Assembly: GCA_038223165.1 (NCBI GenBank)
Contig: JBBRHE010000021.1
Span: 1-27,383 of the forward strand
Reading direction: 5' to 3'
Source of the DNA: DASYHQ01 sp038223165
GTDB taxonomy: Bacteria; Planctomycetota; Phycisphaerae; Tepidisphaerales; Tepidisphaeraceae
Length of the DNA stretch: 27,383 nucleotides
How positions within the stretch are numbered: the first letter of the stretch is position 1; every line of letters begins with the position of its first letter. Made by a program: the position numbers and the translations under genes. Below are positions 1-8,491 of this stretch, piece after piece. Below the pieces are notes generated by a model that worked only from the letters and a program-made list of their open reading frames with translations, was not told the origin of the DNA and did not search any database.

Positions 1-40
1 GCAGCGTCGACCCGCGGGCATGTTCCCGGACAAGGGTCGC

Positions 41-1237
41 ATGGCCGATCAGGCCGACCGAACCGCGGCACCCTTTCTAACCAAGACGTCGGGCCGTACG
101 GACGTCATCATTGGCATTGTGATGCTCGTCATCGGTCTTGGTCTCGTGCCGCTGCTGTACGGCACGGGCATGATGAGCATCGAGTTCGTCAACAAGCTCG
201 GCTACATCCTCACGTTCGCTATCTGCGCGATCGGTCTGGACCTGGTCTGGGGCTACATTGGTGTCCTGAGCCTCTGCCAGTTTCTGTTCTTCTCGCTCGG
301 TGGCTATTGCATGGGGTTATACCTCATCAACTACGGCCCGATGGCCGGTCCGAATCAGAACATTCCGCAGGCGCTGTTCGTGGTGATGTCGGCAGTCAGT
401 GGCGCCGAACCACCTTGGTTTCTGGCGTTCTTCAAGTCGCTGCCGGTCACGGTCTTCCTCGGTTTGCTGATACCAGGATTGCTGGCGCTGCTCATCGGTT
501 TGAGCACGTTCCGCAGTCGGGTGCGTGGCGTGTACTTCTCGATCCTGACTCAAGCCATCACCGTCGCGTTTTGGCTCATCTTCCAGAAAAACGAGCTGGC
601 GCTGGGTGGTACAAACGGGCTGACGAACTTCACGCATATTCTCGGTTACCCCATTCAGGCCAACGCGGGTGGCCCGTTCGTGCAGACGCGGTTCTGGTTG
701 TATGTGGCGTCGTTTGTCTGTCTGATGATCGCGATGCTCATCGGCAAGATGCTTGTGACCTCCGGGTTCGGCCGGGTGCTGGTGGCCATTCGTGACGACG
801 AGACGCGCCTGCGATTCGTCGGCTACCAGACGTGGGCCTATAAAGCCGCCGCGTTCACACTTGCTGCCATGTTCGCGGGGCTGGGGGGCATGCTATATGT
901 CCCGCAGAAGGGGATTATCACGCCTCACCAGATCGCTGCCGGCGCATCGATCCTCGTGGTCGCGTGGGTGGCGGTTGGTGGGCGCGGGTCGCTGTGGGGC
1001 GCGGTCATCGGGGCGATCTTCGTCAGCCTGCTGTACGAATATATGACGTCGTGGAAACCCGATTACTGGCTCTTCGTGCTCGGTGGATTGTTTATCGCCG
1101 TCCCGTTGCTGCTGCCGGGCGGGATCATGAGCCTGCCCAAGGCGCTCGGGCTTTCCAACCGGGCTCCGCGTCGATCCGAGTCTGATGATTCCTTAGCTGT
1201 GACAAACGCGCCGGTCGTGAAAGGAGGCGCATCATGA
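41..1237 (+). CDS. urtC: Urea ABC transporter, permease subunit UrtC
   Basis: Inner-membrane permease of the UrtABCDE urea importer, a branched-chain amino-acid-type (LivM-like) ABC transporter. The protein is very hydrophobic, with about ten predicted membrane segments. It carries the UrtC-typical 'GLDLVWGYIGVLSL' and 'FFSLGGYCMGLYL' stretches, then 'RSRVRGVYFSILTQA', 'LALGGTNGLTNF', 'RDDETRLRFVGY' and 'VGGRGSLWGAVIGA'. The frame is open to the left edge of the window. I chose the ATG at 41 because AAGGG precedes it; the ATG at 20 is an alternative, and a start outside the window is not excluded. Its stop overlaps the urtD start (ATGA), so the two are translationally coupled. urtA and urtB are expected just upstream, outside the window. 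The family call is firm; the start is not. Confidence 0.93.
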   Translation: MADQADRTAAPFLTKTSGRTDVIIGIVMLVIGLGLVPLLYGTGMMSIEFVNKLGYILTFAICAIGLDLVWGYIGVLSLCQFLFFSLGGYCMGLYLINYGPMAGPNQNIPQALFVVMSAVSGAEPPWFLAFFKSLPVTVFLGLLIPGLLALLIGLSTFRSRVRGVYFSILTQAITVAFWLIFQKNELALGGTNGLTNFTHILGYPIQANAGGPFVQTRFWLYVASFVCLMIAMLIGKMLVTSGFGRVLVAIRDDETRLRFVGYQTWAYKAAAFTLAAMFAGLGGMLYVPQKGIITPHQIAAGASILVVAWVAVGGRGSLWGAVIGAIFVSLLYEYMTSWKPDYWLFVLGGLFIAVPLLLPGGIMSLPKALGLSNRAPRRSESDDSLAVTNAPVVKGGAS

Positions 1238-2136
1238 CCGACATCAACGTTCTCGCTCGCGATCCGCATCAATACGACTACAAGATCGAAGGGCCTGGCA
1301 GCAGTCAGCTATGGTCCAGCCGATACGTCCTATTTCTGCAGGATGTGACGGCCGTGTTCGATGGCTTCAAGGCGCTGGACATCAACAACCTCGGCATCGG
1401 GCACAACGAACTGCGCGTGGTCGTCGGGCCAAATGGCGCCGGTAAGACGACGATGTGCGACGTCATCAGTGGGCTTACCAAACCGACCACCGGGAAAATC
1501 TTCTTCGCTGGTGAGGACATCACCGCGCTGAAGGACACGCAGATCGCCCAGCGAGGCGTGGGTCGGAAGTTTCAGATCCCCAACGTCTTCGACTCGCTGA
1601 CGGTTTGGGAAAACATGCTCTTGGCGTTGCCCAAGCCCAGCCGCGACGTGGGCACGCGAGCGTGGTTCGCCAAGCGGCAGGGCAAGCCCAACGGCATCGC
1701 GACCGTGGGAGCGATTAAGCTGGCGTCGTTGTTGTACAATATCGGTGGCCGCGCGACGGCCGAGTATCGCGACAAGATCCATTCGATCCTGACTCGCGTG
1801 CGCCTGATCGATTTTCTGAATACACCCGCCCGCAGCCTCAGTCACGGTCAGCGGCAGTGGCTTGCTATCAGCAAGTTGATCGTCTCCAGCCCCAAGCTTT
1901 TGCTCGTTGACGAACCCGCTGCCGGGTTGACGGATAAAGAGACCGAGTTGACGGCCGAGTTGCTATTGGAACTGAAGGGTGACCACACCATCCTCGTGAT
2001 CGAGCACGACATGGAATTCGTCCGCCGACTGGACTCGCGCGTCACCGTATTGGATAACGGGAAGGTATTGGCCGAGGGCACGCTCGACGAAGTGTCGGTC
2101 AACAAGGATGTGATCGAGGCGTACCTGGGTCGATAG
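1234..2136 (+). CDS. urtD: Urea ABC transporter, ATP-binding subunit UrtD
   Basis: Cytoplasmic ATPase that works with UrtE to power urea import through UrtB/UrtC. Walker A (GPNGAGKT) lies at residues 65-72. The ABC signature has the UrtD form 'LSHGQRQWL' at about 202-210. Walker B 'LLLVDEP' follows at about 222-228, and the H-loop is in 'VIEHDMEFV'. The protein ends in the family-typical 'VIEAYLGR'. At 300 residues it is longer than the usual roughly 250. The extra length comes from about 33 N-terminal residues before the ABC fold and an insertion at about 131-180, between the Q-loop region and the signature. The start ATG overlaps the urtC stop by 4 nt, which supports it. Confidence 0.95.
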   Translation: MTDINVLARDPHQYDYKIEGPGSSQLWSSRYVLFLQDVTAVFDGFKALDINNLGIGHNELRVVVGPNGAGKTTMCDVISGLTKPTTGKIFFAGEDITALKDTQIAQRGVGRKFQIPNVFDSLTVWENMLLALPKPSRDVGTRAWFAKRQGKPNGIATVGAIKLASLLYNIGGRATAEYRDKIHSILTRVRLIDFLNTPARSLSHGQRQWLAISKLIVSSPKLLLVDEPAAGLTDKETELTAELLLELKGDHTILVIEHDMEFVRRLDSRVTVLDNGKVLAEGTLDEVSVNKDVIEAYLGR

Positions 2137-2161
2137 GCCCGTCCCTGAGAGTTAACACACG

Positions 2162-2857
2162 ATGCTGTCCGTCAATAAACTCAACTTCCACTACGGCGCG
2201 GTCCAGGCGCTTTACGACGTCAACATGACCATGCCCACAGGTGAGATCACCTGCGTCATGGGCCGCAACGGCGTGGGCAAGACCACGCTCATGAAGACCA
2301 TCATGGGCTCGATGAAGTCGACCAGCGGTTCGGTATCGGTCGACGATCACGATGTAACGATCCTGCCTTCGAACAAGCGAGCCCGCGCCGGCATCGCGCT
2401 GGTTCCGCAAGGGCGGCAGATCTTTCCGAAGCTGTCTGTAGAAGAGAACTTGAAGGTCGGCCTGGAAGCCCGTGCCGATCGCAAACGCGTCGTCCCGCCC
2501 GAAATTTACGACCTGTTCCCGATCCTCAAGCAATTCCAACGCCGCAACGGTGGTGACCTGTCGGGCGGGCAGCAACAGCAACTGGCAATTGGTCGGGCGC
2601 TGGCGGGGGACCCAAAGGTCCTTCTGCTCGACGAGCCGACCGAGGGCATCCAACCCAACATCATCCAGCAGATCGGTGAGGTGCTGCGCATGCTCGTCGA
2701 GACGCGCGGCATGACGGTCGTCCTTGTCGAACAATATCTCGATTTCGTCAAACAGTTTGGCCATCGCTTCTACGCGATGAACCGCGGGCGGGTCGTTGCG
2801 GAGGGGACGACGGAAGAACTGACGCCGGAAGTTGTCAGTACGCACTTAAGCGTCTGA
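2162..2857 (+). CDS. urtE: Urea ABC transporter, ATP-binding subunit UrtE
   Basis: Second cytoplasmic ATPase of the urea importer, pairing with UrtD. It has the UrtE form of Walker A (GRNGVGKT, residues 34-41), 'ALVPQGRQIFP' at about 79-89, signature 'LSGGQQQQLAIGRAL' from residue 133, and Walker B 'LLLDEPTEGIQPN' from residue 154. It ends in '...THLSV', close to the usual UrtE terminus. The length of 231 residues is normal. It starts 25 nt after the urtD stop behind a weak GAGAG. It is the last gene of the operon: the next gene runs the opposite way and ends 14 nt beyond its stop. No urease gene lies in this window. Confidence 0.95.
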   Translation: MLSVNKLNFHYGAVQALYDVNMTMPTGEITCVMGRNGVGKTTLMKTIMGSMKSTSGSVSVDDHDVTILPSNKRARAGIALVPQGRQIFPKLSVEENLKVGLEARADRKRVVPPEIYDLFPILKQFQRRNGGDLSGGQQQQLAIGRALAGDPKVLLLDEPTEGIQPNIIQQIGEVLRMLVETRGMTVVLVEQYLDFVKQFGHRFYAMNRGRVVAEGTTEELTPEVVSTHLSV

Positions 2858-2871
2858 TCGACGGTCGATCG

Positions 2872-3144
2872 CTATGAAGGGATTTGCAGCGCGTCCCAGC
2901 GATGATCCACCAGTTTCGTGGATCGCAGGCATTCCAGCACGTCTTGCTCGACATGCTCATCCGAAATAAGGTCGTAGTTCGGCTTGTCGGACGATAGAAA
3001 GACAACCGGCAAAGGCCCGTGCTTCTGCTGAAAGCACGACCTGATGGCGTTGCGCTGCTCGACGGAAATGGCGGTGTTTCCGTCCAGTTTCATCACGGCG
3101 AACGGCCCGCCGGGGCCATGGATGATCGCGACGTCGACGTTCAT
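2872..3144 (-). CDS. Small hypothetical protein (90 aa)
   Basis: I do not recognise the family. The frame stays open further upstream, opposite purD, but the ATG at 3144 is preceded by GGAG at a good distance (TTGGAGTTTCC-ATG). It gives a compact 90-residue soluble protein beginning 'MNVDVAIIHGPGGPF'. It has alternating beta-like and helical stretches ('AIIHGPGG', 'FAVMKLDG', 'LPVVFLSSDK') and no signal peptide or membrane segment. It is convergent with urtE and divergent from purD, with about 140 nt of shared upstream DNA, so it forms its own transcription unit. A role cannot be inferred. The call as a gene rests on the ribosome-binding site, the fit to the gap and the protein-like composition. 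Confidence 0.6.
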   Translation of the reverse strand: MNVDVAIIHGPGGPFAVMKLDGNTAISVEQRNAIRSCFQQKHGPLPVVFLSSDKPNYDLISDEHVEQDVLECLRSTKLVDHRWDALQIPS

Positions 3145-3285
3145 GGAAACTCCAATACAGGCATTGCTGGGAAGCTTATCACGCGTATTCCTATCGCCAT
3201 ACGGCCAGTCAATCGACCCGGGTTTCCGTCCAGCTGGTTGCGCGTTATCCTGCCCGGTTCGTTTAGCTTGGAAGGGTAGCAACAA

Positions 3286-4557
3286 ATGAAGGTTCTTCTG
3301 GTTGGCAACGGTGGACGCGAGCACGCGATCGCGTGGAAGCTGGCGGACTCGCCGTACGTGACGGCGTTGTACGCGGCGCCCGGCAATCCTGGCACCGCGC
3401 AGGTCGCCGACAACTTGCCCGACATTGGTGTGAACGACTTCGCGAAGATCGAGCGGTTCGTCAAGCAGAACAAGATTGACCTCGTCATCATCGGCCCGGA
3501 AGACCCGCTTGCCGGTGGTCTGGCCGACCTGTTGATCGCTGCGGGTGTGAAGGTGTTCGGGCCGACGAAGGAAGGCGCTCGCGTCGAGGCGGACAAGTGG
3601 TTCGCCAAGGAACTGATGCGCCAGCAGGCGATCCCCACCGCCGAGGCGCGCAGCTTTACCAGCGCCGATGCCGCGGTTGAGTATGTGACCGTCCGCAACC
3701 AACCGCTCGTCATCAAGGCCGCTGGTCTCGCCAAGGGAAAGGGTGTCACGGTCTGCTATCGCACGAGCGATGCCATCGAAGCCATCGACCAGATCATGCG
3801 CAAGAAGGCCCACGGCGATGCGGGTGACCGCATCGTTATTGAAGAAATGCTGCAGGGGCCTGAGGTCTCCATCCTCGCGCTCGTCGATAAGCGCAACATC
3901 TACGTTCTCGAGACAAGCCAGGACCACAAGCCGGTCGATGACGGAGACACGGGTCCAATGACCGGCGGCATGGGCGCGTATTCACCAACCCCCGTCGTCA
4001 CGTCCGCCATGCTGACGTTGATCGAACGCGACATACTCGTGCCCGCGGTCGATGGCCTGGTTCGGGACGGAATCGAATATCGCGGCGTGCTCTATGCCGG
4101 ATTGATGATGACAACCAATGGGCCCAAGGTGCTCGAGTTCAACTGCCGCTTTGGTGACCCTGAAACTCAACCCTTGATGATGCGCCTCAAGAGCGACATC
4201 TTTGAAGTAATGATGGCCGTCGCGGAAGGGCGGCTGGACCAGATCACGCTCGAATGGGACAAGCGCCCGGCGTTATGCGTCGTCGCGACGAGCAAGGGAT
4301 ATCCGGGCAAGTATCCCACCGGCCTGCCAATTACCGGCATTGAAAAGGCCGATGCGCTTCCCGATGTCAAAGTCTTCCACGCCGGGACGGCGATGAAGGA
4401 CGGCCAGGTCGTCACCGACGGTGGCCGCGTGCTCGCGGTGACGGCGATCGGGGATACCGTCCTTCAGGCGCAGCAACGCGCGTACAAGGCGATGGAACTC
4501 ATCGACTTCGACGGCATGCACTACCGTAAGGACATCGGCCGGCAGGCGGTCCGATAA
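3286..4557 (+). CDS. purD: Phosphoribosylamine--glycine ligase (GAR synthetase) PurD
   Basis: Cytoplasmic ATP-grasp ligase for the second step of de novo purine synthesis: 5-phosphoribosylamine + glycine + ATP gives GAR. The N-terminus 'MKVLLVGNGGREHAIAWKL' is diagnostic. It is followed by 'IIGPEDPLAGGLAD', 'VFGPTKEGARVEADKWFAKELM', the ATP-grasp region 'VIKAAGLAKGKGVTVC', 'IVIEEMLQGPEVSILAL', 'GDTGPMTGGMGAYSP' and the metal-binding 'LEFNCRFGDPETQPLM'. The 423 residues match the family length (about 425-430). A GGAAGGG precedes the ATG. No other pur gene is adjacent, so the pathway is dispersed. The gene appears complete and intact. Confidence 0.97.
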   Translation: MKVLLVGNGGREHAIAWKLADSPYVTALYAAPGNPGTAQVADNLPDIGVNDFAKIERFVKQNKIDLVIIGPEDPLAGGLADLLIAAGVKVFGPTKEGARVEADKWFAKELMRQQAIPTAEARSFTSADAAVEYVTVRNQPLVIKAAGLAKGKGVTVCYRTSDAIEAIDQIMRKKAHGDAGDRIVIEEMLQGPEVSILALVDKRNIYVLETSQDHKPVDDGDTGPMTGGMGAYSPTPVVTSAMLTLIERDILVPAVDGLVRDGIEYRGVLYAGLMMTTNGPKVLEFNCRFGDPETQPLMMRLKSDIFEVMMAVAEGRLDQITLEWDKRPALCVVATSKGYPGKYPTGLPITGIEKADALPDVKVFHAGTAMKDGQVVTDGGRVLAVTAIGDTVLQAQQRAYKAMELIDFDGMHYRKDIGRQAVR

Positions 4558-4730
4558 CGGACCGTCGGGAAAGTGACTGCACTGGCATTGGGTCGAGCGC
4601 CGCCTGCTTCACGCTAAAGAGCATGGTCTTCGTCTCGGTCGCGTCGTGGACTGCCAGGTAGGCAGAAGTTTTCTTAGGACGTTCGGGTGTTAGTAATGGC
4701 GGGCAGGCTGGCGGTAAAGTGCCATTGCCG

Positions 4731-5531
4731 ATGCAGCGACTGACGACTTCTATCACTGACCCGGACGACCCTCGGGTCGCTCCATTTCGTACCCTTAAAG
4801 ACCGGGATATCGCCAACCAACTCGGTCTTTTCATCGCTGAGGGAGAAAATTTGCTGCGGCGGTTAACCGATAGCCCGCTGCAGGTGGATCGCGTGTTCTT
4901 GTCCGACCGGCGCGCTGAGGAGATGGCACCCGTCGTTCCCGACGACGTTCCGGTCTACGTCGGCAGCGACGCGATGTTGCGCGAGGTCATCGGGTTCAAA
5001 TTCCACAGTGGTGTGATCGCAGCGGGCGTGAGACCGGCACCGCGAACGATCGACGAGGTCGTACCGCGAGTCAGGGAATCGATGACCCTCGTCGTCTTGC
5101 CCGAAATTGCCAACGCTGAGAACCTTGGCTCGTTGTTCCGCATCGCTGCCGGGTTTGGCGCTGACGCGGTGATCCTTGGCGAGCGGTCGGCGGACCCATA
5201 CTGGCGGCAATGCGTGCGGGTGTCGATGGGGGCGGTCTTCACGATGCCGACTGTTCGTTCAAACTCGCTGGCTGGCGACCTGCTGCGGTTGCGCGACGAG
5301 TGGGGCGTTTCTACCGTCGGCACGGTGTTGGGTCATGGCGCCGAATCGCTGGCACACTTCGACCGTGCTGCGCGGACGGCAATCCTGTTCGGCAACGAAG
5401 CGCAGGGGCTCGACGATGCAACGATCGCTGCATGCGACCGGTTGGTGACGATCCCAATGAAACTGGGTACCGATTCTTTGAACGTCGCGGTCGCCGCGGG
5501 GATCGTGATGTACGAGCTGACGCGCGGCTAA
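4731..5531 (+). CDS. TrmH/SpoU-family RNA 2'-O-methyltransferase
   Basis: SPOUT-class SAM-dependent RNA ribose methyltransferase. The N-terminal part (about residues 1-105, with 'GLFIAEGENLLRRL') looks like the RNA-binding domain found in many SpoU proteins. The trefoil-knot catalytic domain follows, with motif 1 'NAENLGSLFRIA' (128-139), motif 2 'ILFGNEAQGL' (218-227) and motif 3 'IPMKLGTDSLNVAVA' (241-255). The target, rRNA or tRNA, cannot be told from sequence. The ATG at 4731 is taken as the start; a GTG at 4719 is in frame and neither has a clear Shine-Dalgarno sequence. The TAA stop overlaps the stop of convergent dxs by 4 nt. Confidence 0.92.
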   Translation: MQRLTTSITDPDDPRVAPFRTLKDRDIANQLGLFIAEGENLLRRLTDSPLQVDRVFLSDRRAEEMAPVVPDDVPVYVGSDAMLREVIGFKFHSGVIAAGVRPAPRTIDEVVPRVRESMTLVVLPEIANAENLGSLFRIAAGFGADAVILGERSADPYWRQCVRVSMGAVFTMPTVRSNSLAGDLLRLRDEWGVSTVGTVLGHGAESLAHFDRAARTAILFGNEAQGLDDATIAACDRLVTIPMKLGTDSLNVAVAAGIVMYELTRG

Positions 5532-7477
5532 ACGCGTGACTTCACGGCCGTCTGGGGCTTCAGCGCGTCGCGCACCCGTTTGGCGATGCCACTAGGGTCC
5601 AGACCGACTTCGATCAGTTGGTCTTTGCGCGTCGCGTGTGCGATCAAGCGATCCGGCATGCCCAGGCGGATTATGTCGCTAGTGGGCAGGCCATGGGTGG
5701 TGGCGTGTTCCAGGATCGCGCTGCCGAAACCGTTCTGAAGGCTGTGGTCTTCGATCGTGAAGACGGGGTGGCCGACTTCCAGTACGCGCGCGAGCATAGC
5801 GCCGTCGACGGGCTTGCAGAAGCGGGCGTCAACGATGCGGATGGTGTATCCCTCGGCTGTAAGTTCGTCGGCGGCGGTGAGAGCGCTCTCCATCAATGCG
5901 CCGTAGACGATCAGTGTGGCGTCGTCGGCATCAGACTCTCGCAATGTGCGGCTGACACCAAGCTGCCACTCGCCGCTCGCGTGTGCAACCAAATCTTCGT
6001 TGACGATCGCTTCGTAGTTGCAGGCAGGCACATTATCGCGTGGGTAGCGCAAGGCGCTGGGCCCGTCCAGCAAAAGCGCGAATCGCAACGATCGATTGAG
6101 CTCGGCTTCGTCGCTTGGAGCCATCAGCACCATTCCCGGCAGGGGGCGTAGGAAGGCCTGATCGCAGAAACCGTGGTGCACGGCTCCGTCATCGCCGACA
6201 AAGCCAGCGCGGTCCATCGCGAAGACGACTGGCAAGCCGTTGAGCGCGACCTCTTGCCACACTTGGTCGAACGCGCGTTGGATGAACGTCGAGTAGATTG
6301 CAGCGACCGGCCGGCGACCGGCCTTGGCCATGCCGGCCGCCATCGCGACGAGGTGCGATTCGCAAATGCCCGTGTCGATGTACTTCTTCGGATGGGCCTT
6401 CTGGAACTTGCTCAGGCCCGTGCCGTCAGGCATCGCAGCCGTCAGCGCGACCACGCGCGGGTCTCTGTTGGCGATCTCGGTCATTGCGTCGGCGAACGCG
6501 GTCGTCCAGCTCTTACCCTTGCCGGTGGTCATTTCAACCTGGCAGCCATTGACCTGGAAACTCGCGGGGCTATGAAAGCGTGTCGGTTCGTTGAGCGCGA
6601 TCTCGTAGCCCTGACCCTTTTTTGTCTTTACATGCAGCAGGACGGGCTTGTCGACGTGCTTAATTTCGGACAGGAAGTTGATGAGGCCCGGCAGGTCGTG
6701 ACCGTCGATCGGGCCCATATACTTGATGCCCATCGCCTCGAACATCTGGCCGGCCCACATCGCACCTTTCAGTCCCGAGCAGAACGCGTTCCACGCGCCT
6801 TCGATGGAGTTCCCTAATCCGCTGGGCAATGCGTGGACCAGCTTTTCACTGAAGCGTTTGAACTCCTCGTATGTCGTGCTGACGCGCACGCGTTCAAGGT
6901 ACTCGCTGAACGCGCCTTGCGGGTTGCTGATGCTCATCCCGTTGTCGTTGAGGATGATCAGCAACTGTCGCTTGAGCGTACCGGCGTTGTTGAGGCCTTC
7001 GAACGCCAGACCGTTGACGATTGATGCGTCACCGACCACGGCGACAACGTGGCTCTTTTTGTGGGCTGCAGAATCCCCGCGCGCCAGACCGACCGCGGTG
7101 CTGATCGCAGTGCCGGCGTGACCGACGTGGAAAAGGTCGTAGGGGCTCTCGTCGGGGTTGGGAAACCCACTAACGCTCCCCTTCTTGCGAAGCTTGCTGA
7201 ACAGGCCTGCTCGACCAGTGAGCATTTTGTGCGGATAGCACTGGTGCCCGACGTCAAAGAGCAACCGGTCCGGTCCGGTTGGGTAGGGACCAAAGTGGTA
7301 GCAGGCATGCAACGCGATCGTCAGCTCGACGACGCCGAGGTTGGAGGCTAAGTGACCCCCATTGGCGCTGACGGCCGAGACGATGCGTTCTCGCAGCTCC
7401 GCTGCCAGACTGTGCAGTTGGTCCATTGAAAGCTTGCGCAGATCGGCGGGTGACGAGAGTGTGTCAATCAGGGGCAC
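5528..7477 (-). CDS. dxs: 1-deoxy-D-xylulose-5-phosphate synthase (Dxs)
   Basis: Thiamine-diphosphate enzyme condensing pyruvate and glyceraldehyde-3-phosphate, the first step of the MEP isoprenoid pathway. I place the start at the GTG at 7477. It follows AGGAG by 7 nt and gives 'IDTLSSPADLRKL', the normal Dxs beginning; the frame itself runs open up to 7609. Motifs are 'GGHLASNLGVVELTIALH', 'FDVGHQCYPHKMLTGR', the ThDP/Mg loop 'VVGDASIVNGLAFEGLNNAG' (GDAS at 149-152), 'ILNDNGMSIS', 'GICESHLVAMAAG' holding the catalytic Glu, and 'DRAGFVGDDGAVHHG'. The length of 649 aa is close to the usual 620-640. The ICESH, NDNG and GHAGT variants differ from the proteobacterial textbook forms but keep the key residues. 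Confidence 0.95.
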   Translation of the reverse strand: MPLIDTLSSPADLRKLSMDQLHSLAAELRERIVSAVSANGGHLASNLGVVELTIALHACYHFGPYPTGPDRLLFDVGHQCYPHKMLTGRAGLFSKLRKKGSVSGFPNPDESPYDLFHVGHAGTAISTAVGLARGDSAAHKKSHVVAVVGDASIVNGLAFEGLNNAGTLKRQLLIILNDNGMSISNPQGAFSEYLERVRVSTTYEEFKRFSEKLVHALPSGLGNSIEGAWNAFCSGLKGAMWAGQMFEAMGIKYMGPIDGHDLPGLINFLSEIKHVDKPVLLHVKTKKGQGYEIALNEPTRFHSPASFQVNGCQVEMTTGKGKSWTTAFADAMTEIANRDPRVVALTAAMPDGTGLSKFQKAHPKKYIDTGICESHLVAMAAGMAKAGRRPVAAIYSTFIQRAFDQVWQEVALNGLPVVFAMDRAGFVGDDGAVHHGFCDQAFLRPLPGMVLMAPSDEAELNRSLRFALLLDGPSALRYPRDNVPACNYEAIVNEDLVAHASGEWQLGVSRTLRESDADDATLIVYGALMESALTAADELTAEGYTIRIVDARFCKPVDGAMLARVLEVGHPVFTIEDHSLQNGFGSAILEHATTHGLPTSDIIRLGMPDRLIAHATRKDQLIEVGLDPSGIAKRVRDALKPQTAVKSRV

Positions 7478-8491
7478 CGCGGGTCTCCTGGGGTCTAACG
7501 ATCGCCGGACGTCCATGCCCGGTTCGGCGATGCGTAACACGCGCGCCGAACAACAGATAGTTCTATCGGCGGTCCAAGCAAAGGTCCAATGGTCGCCTGA
7601 CGCGTTCAACTCCGCCGTTGCTTTCTATTCGCGCCTTAAGCTTAGGTAAAATAGATATTTAAGGAGTATCGCGACAACGCATTGGGCGCGTCCTATAACG
7701 AGCAGCGGCGATGTATTTCTTACTCGCCCGACTACCGCACTCCATTTCTCTTTGCTCATTTGCCTCATTGGAAATCGAATAGTAAATCATCGTTGTCGTT
7801 CATCACGCGTAAGCGGGATGGGCGACAAGAGAGAGGTCCCCGAAAAGGGCTAAGTCACCGTGAGGTGGCGCTGGGCCTGAGATGGCTCGGCTTGCGACGA
7901 ACAGGGTTACACCGATCGTCGTGATGCGCAAAGCGTTTGGTCTGCATGATGAATGCAGATTGCGAACGTTGCCGAAAGGATCGAGCGAGCACGGACAACA
8001 CCCACGTGCCGTAACGAACACTTTCCCCGGTCGATTCTCCTCTTTTAGTTTCGGTCAGTCCGTCATGCCATCGCTTTGGTCGATTTTATCGGCTGATGCG
8101 CTGGGGATTCGGTTCGGTGATTAAGTCGGCACCGAGCCGGTCCGATGATGGAACTGACCGACGTACGTCTGGTCGCCCATGCCCTTGAGTACGCAGGGAT
8201 GGGCAGACCGCGACGTATGGTCCCTCTAAGCGGCCCGGTGGGACGGTTGGGTTGACTGCAGATCGTTGCAGTTCGTCCGATCGCCTCCGCCGGGCTCCCG
8301 GGCTCACAGTGATGTGGGCTCGCCAGACAGATGCCGACGCGAAAGGAGATGCGTGCATTGTGTATGTTGCCGCCAATCGGACGCGAGTCCGACGGGGCAG
8401 GCAAGGAAAGGTTTACGGGGATAGTAACGCCGAGGCCAACGTGGCCACGGCAAAGTTCGCAGTAACAGTAGAATTTAAGAGGAGAATCGCT
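7478..8491. other. Gene-free leader region between dxs and the pseudopilin cluster
   Basis: About 1 kb with no reading frame that looks like a protein. It must contain the divergent promoters for dxs (-) and the first pseudopilin (+), but I could not fix a convincing -35/-10 pair for either. Several stem-loops are visible: 7941-7959 (TCTGCAT/ATGCAGA), a long bulged hairpin at 8164-8217, 8377-8392 (TCGGAC-GCGA-GTCCGA, a GNRA tetraloop) and 8429-8451 (GCCG-A-GGCC paired with GGCC-A-CGGC). The last two lie within about 115 nt of the pilin start. I matched none of them to a known riboswitch. Confidence 0.5.
8164..8217 (+). other. Bulged stem-loop, possible structured leader or ncRNA element
   Basis: The left arm at 8171-8185 (GGTCGCCCATGCCCT) pairs with the right arm at 8195-8209 (AGGGATGGGCAGACC) apart from single-base bulges. 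A flanking TACGT/ACGTA pair at 8164-8168 and 8213-8217 extends the stem. The strand is assumed from the downstream pseudopilin gene. It may be part of a long 5' UTR, a separate small RNA, or chance in GC-rich DNA. Confidence 0.3.

Noticed and set aside
3145..3927. Upstream extension of the small minus-strand frame across purD
   Set aside because: It runs antisense through purD. A good ribosome-binding site and start occur at 3144, so only the last 90 codons are kept.
4499..4834. A 111-codon minus-strand frame in the gap between purD and the RNA methyltransferase
   Set aside because: It overlaps both neighbours and has an Arg/Ser/Pro-rich composition typical of antisense shadow; there is no ribosome-binding site.
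7800..7960. Possible c-di-GMP (GEMM) riboswitch upstream of the pseudopilins
   Set aside because: A GGGTTAC-like tail and a GCAAAGC occur, but in the wrong order and spacing, and the conserved helices of the class are absent.
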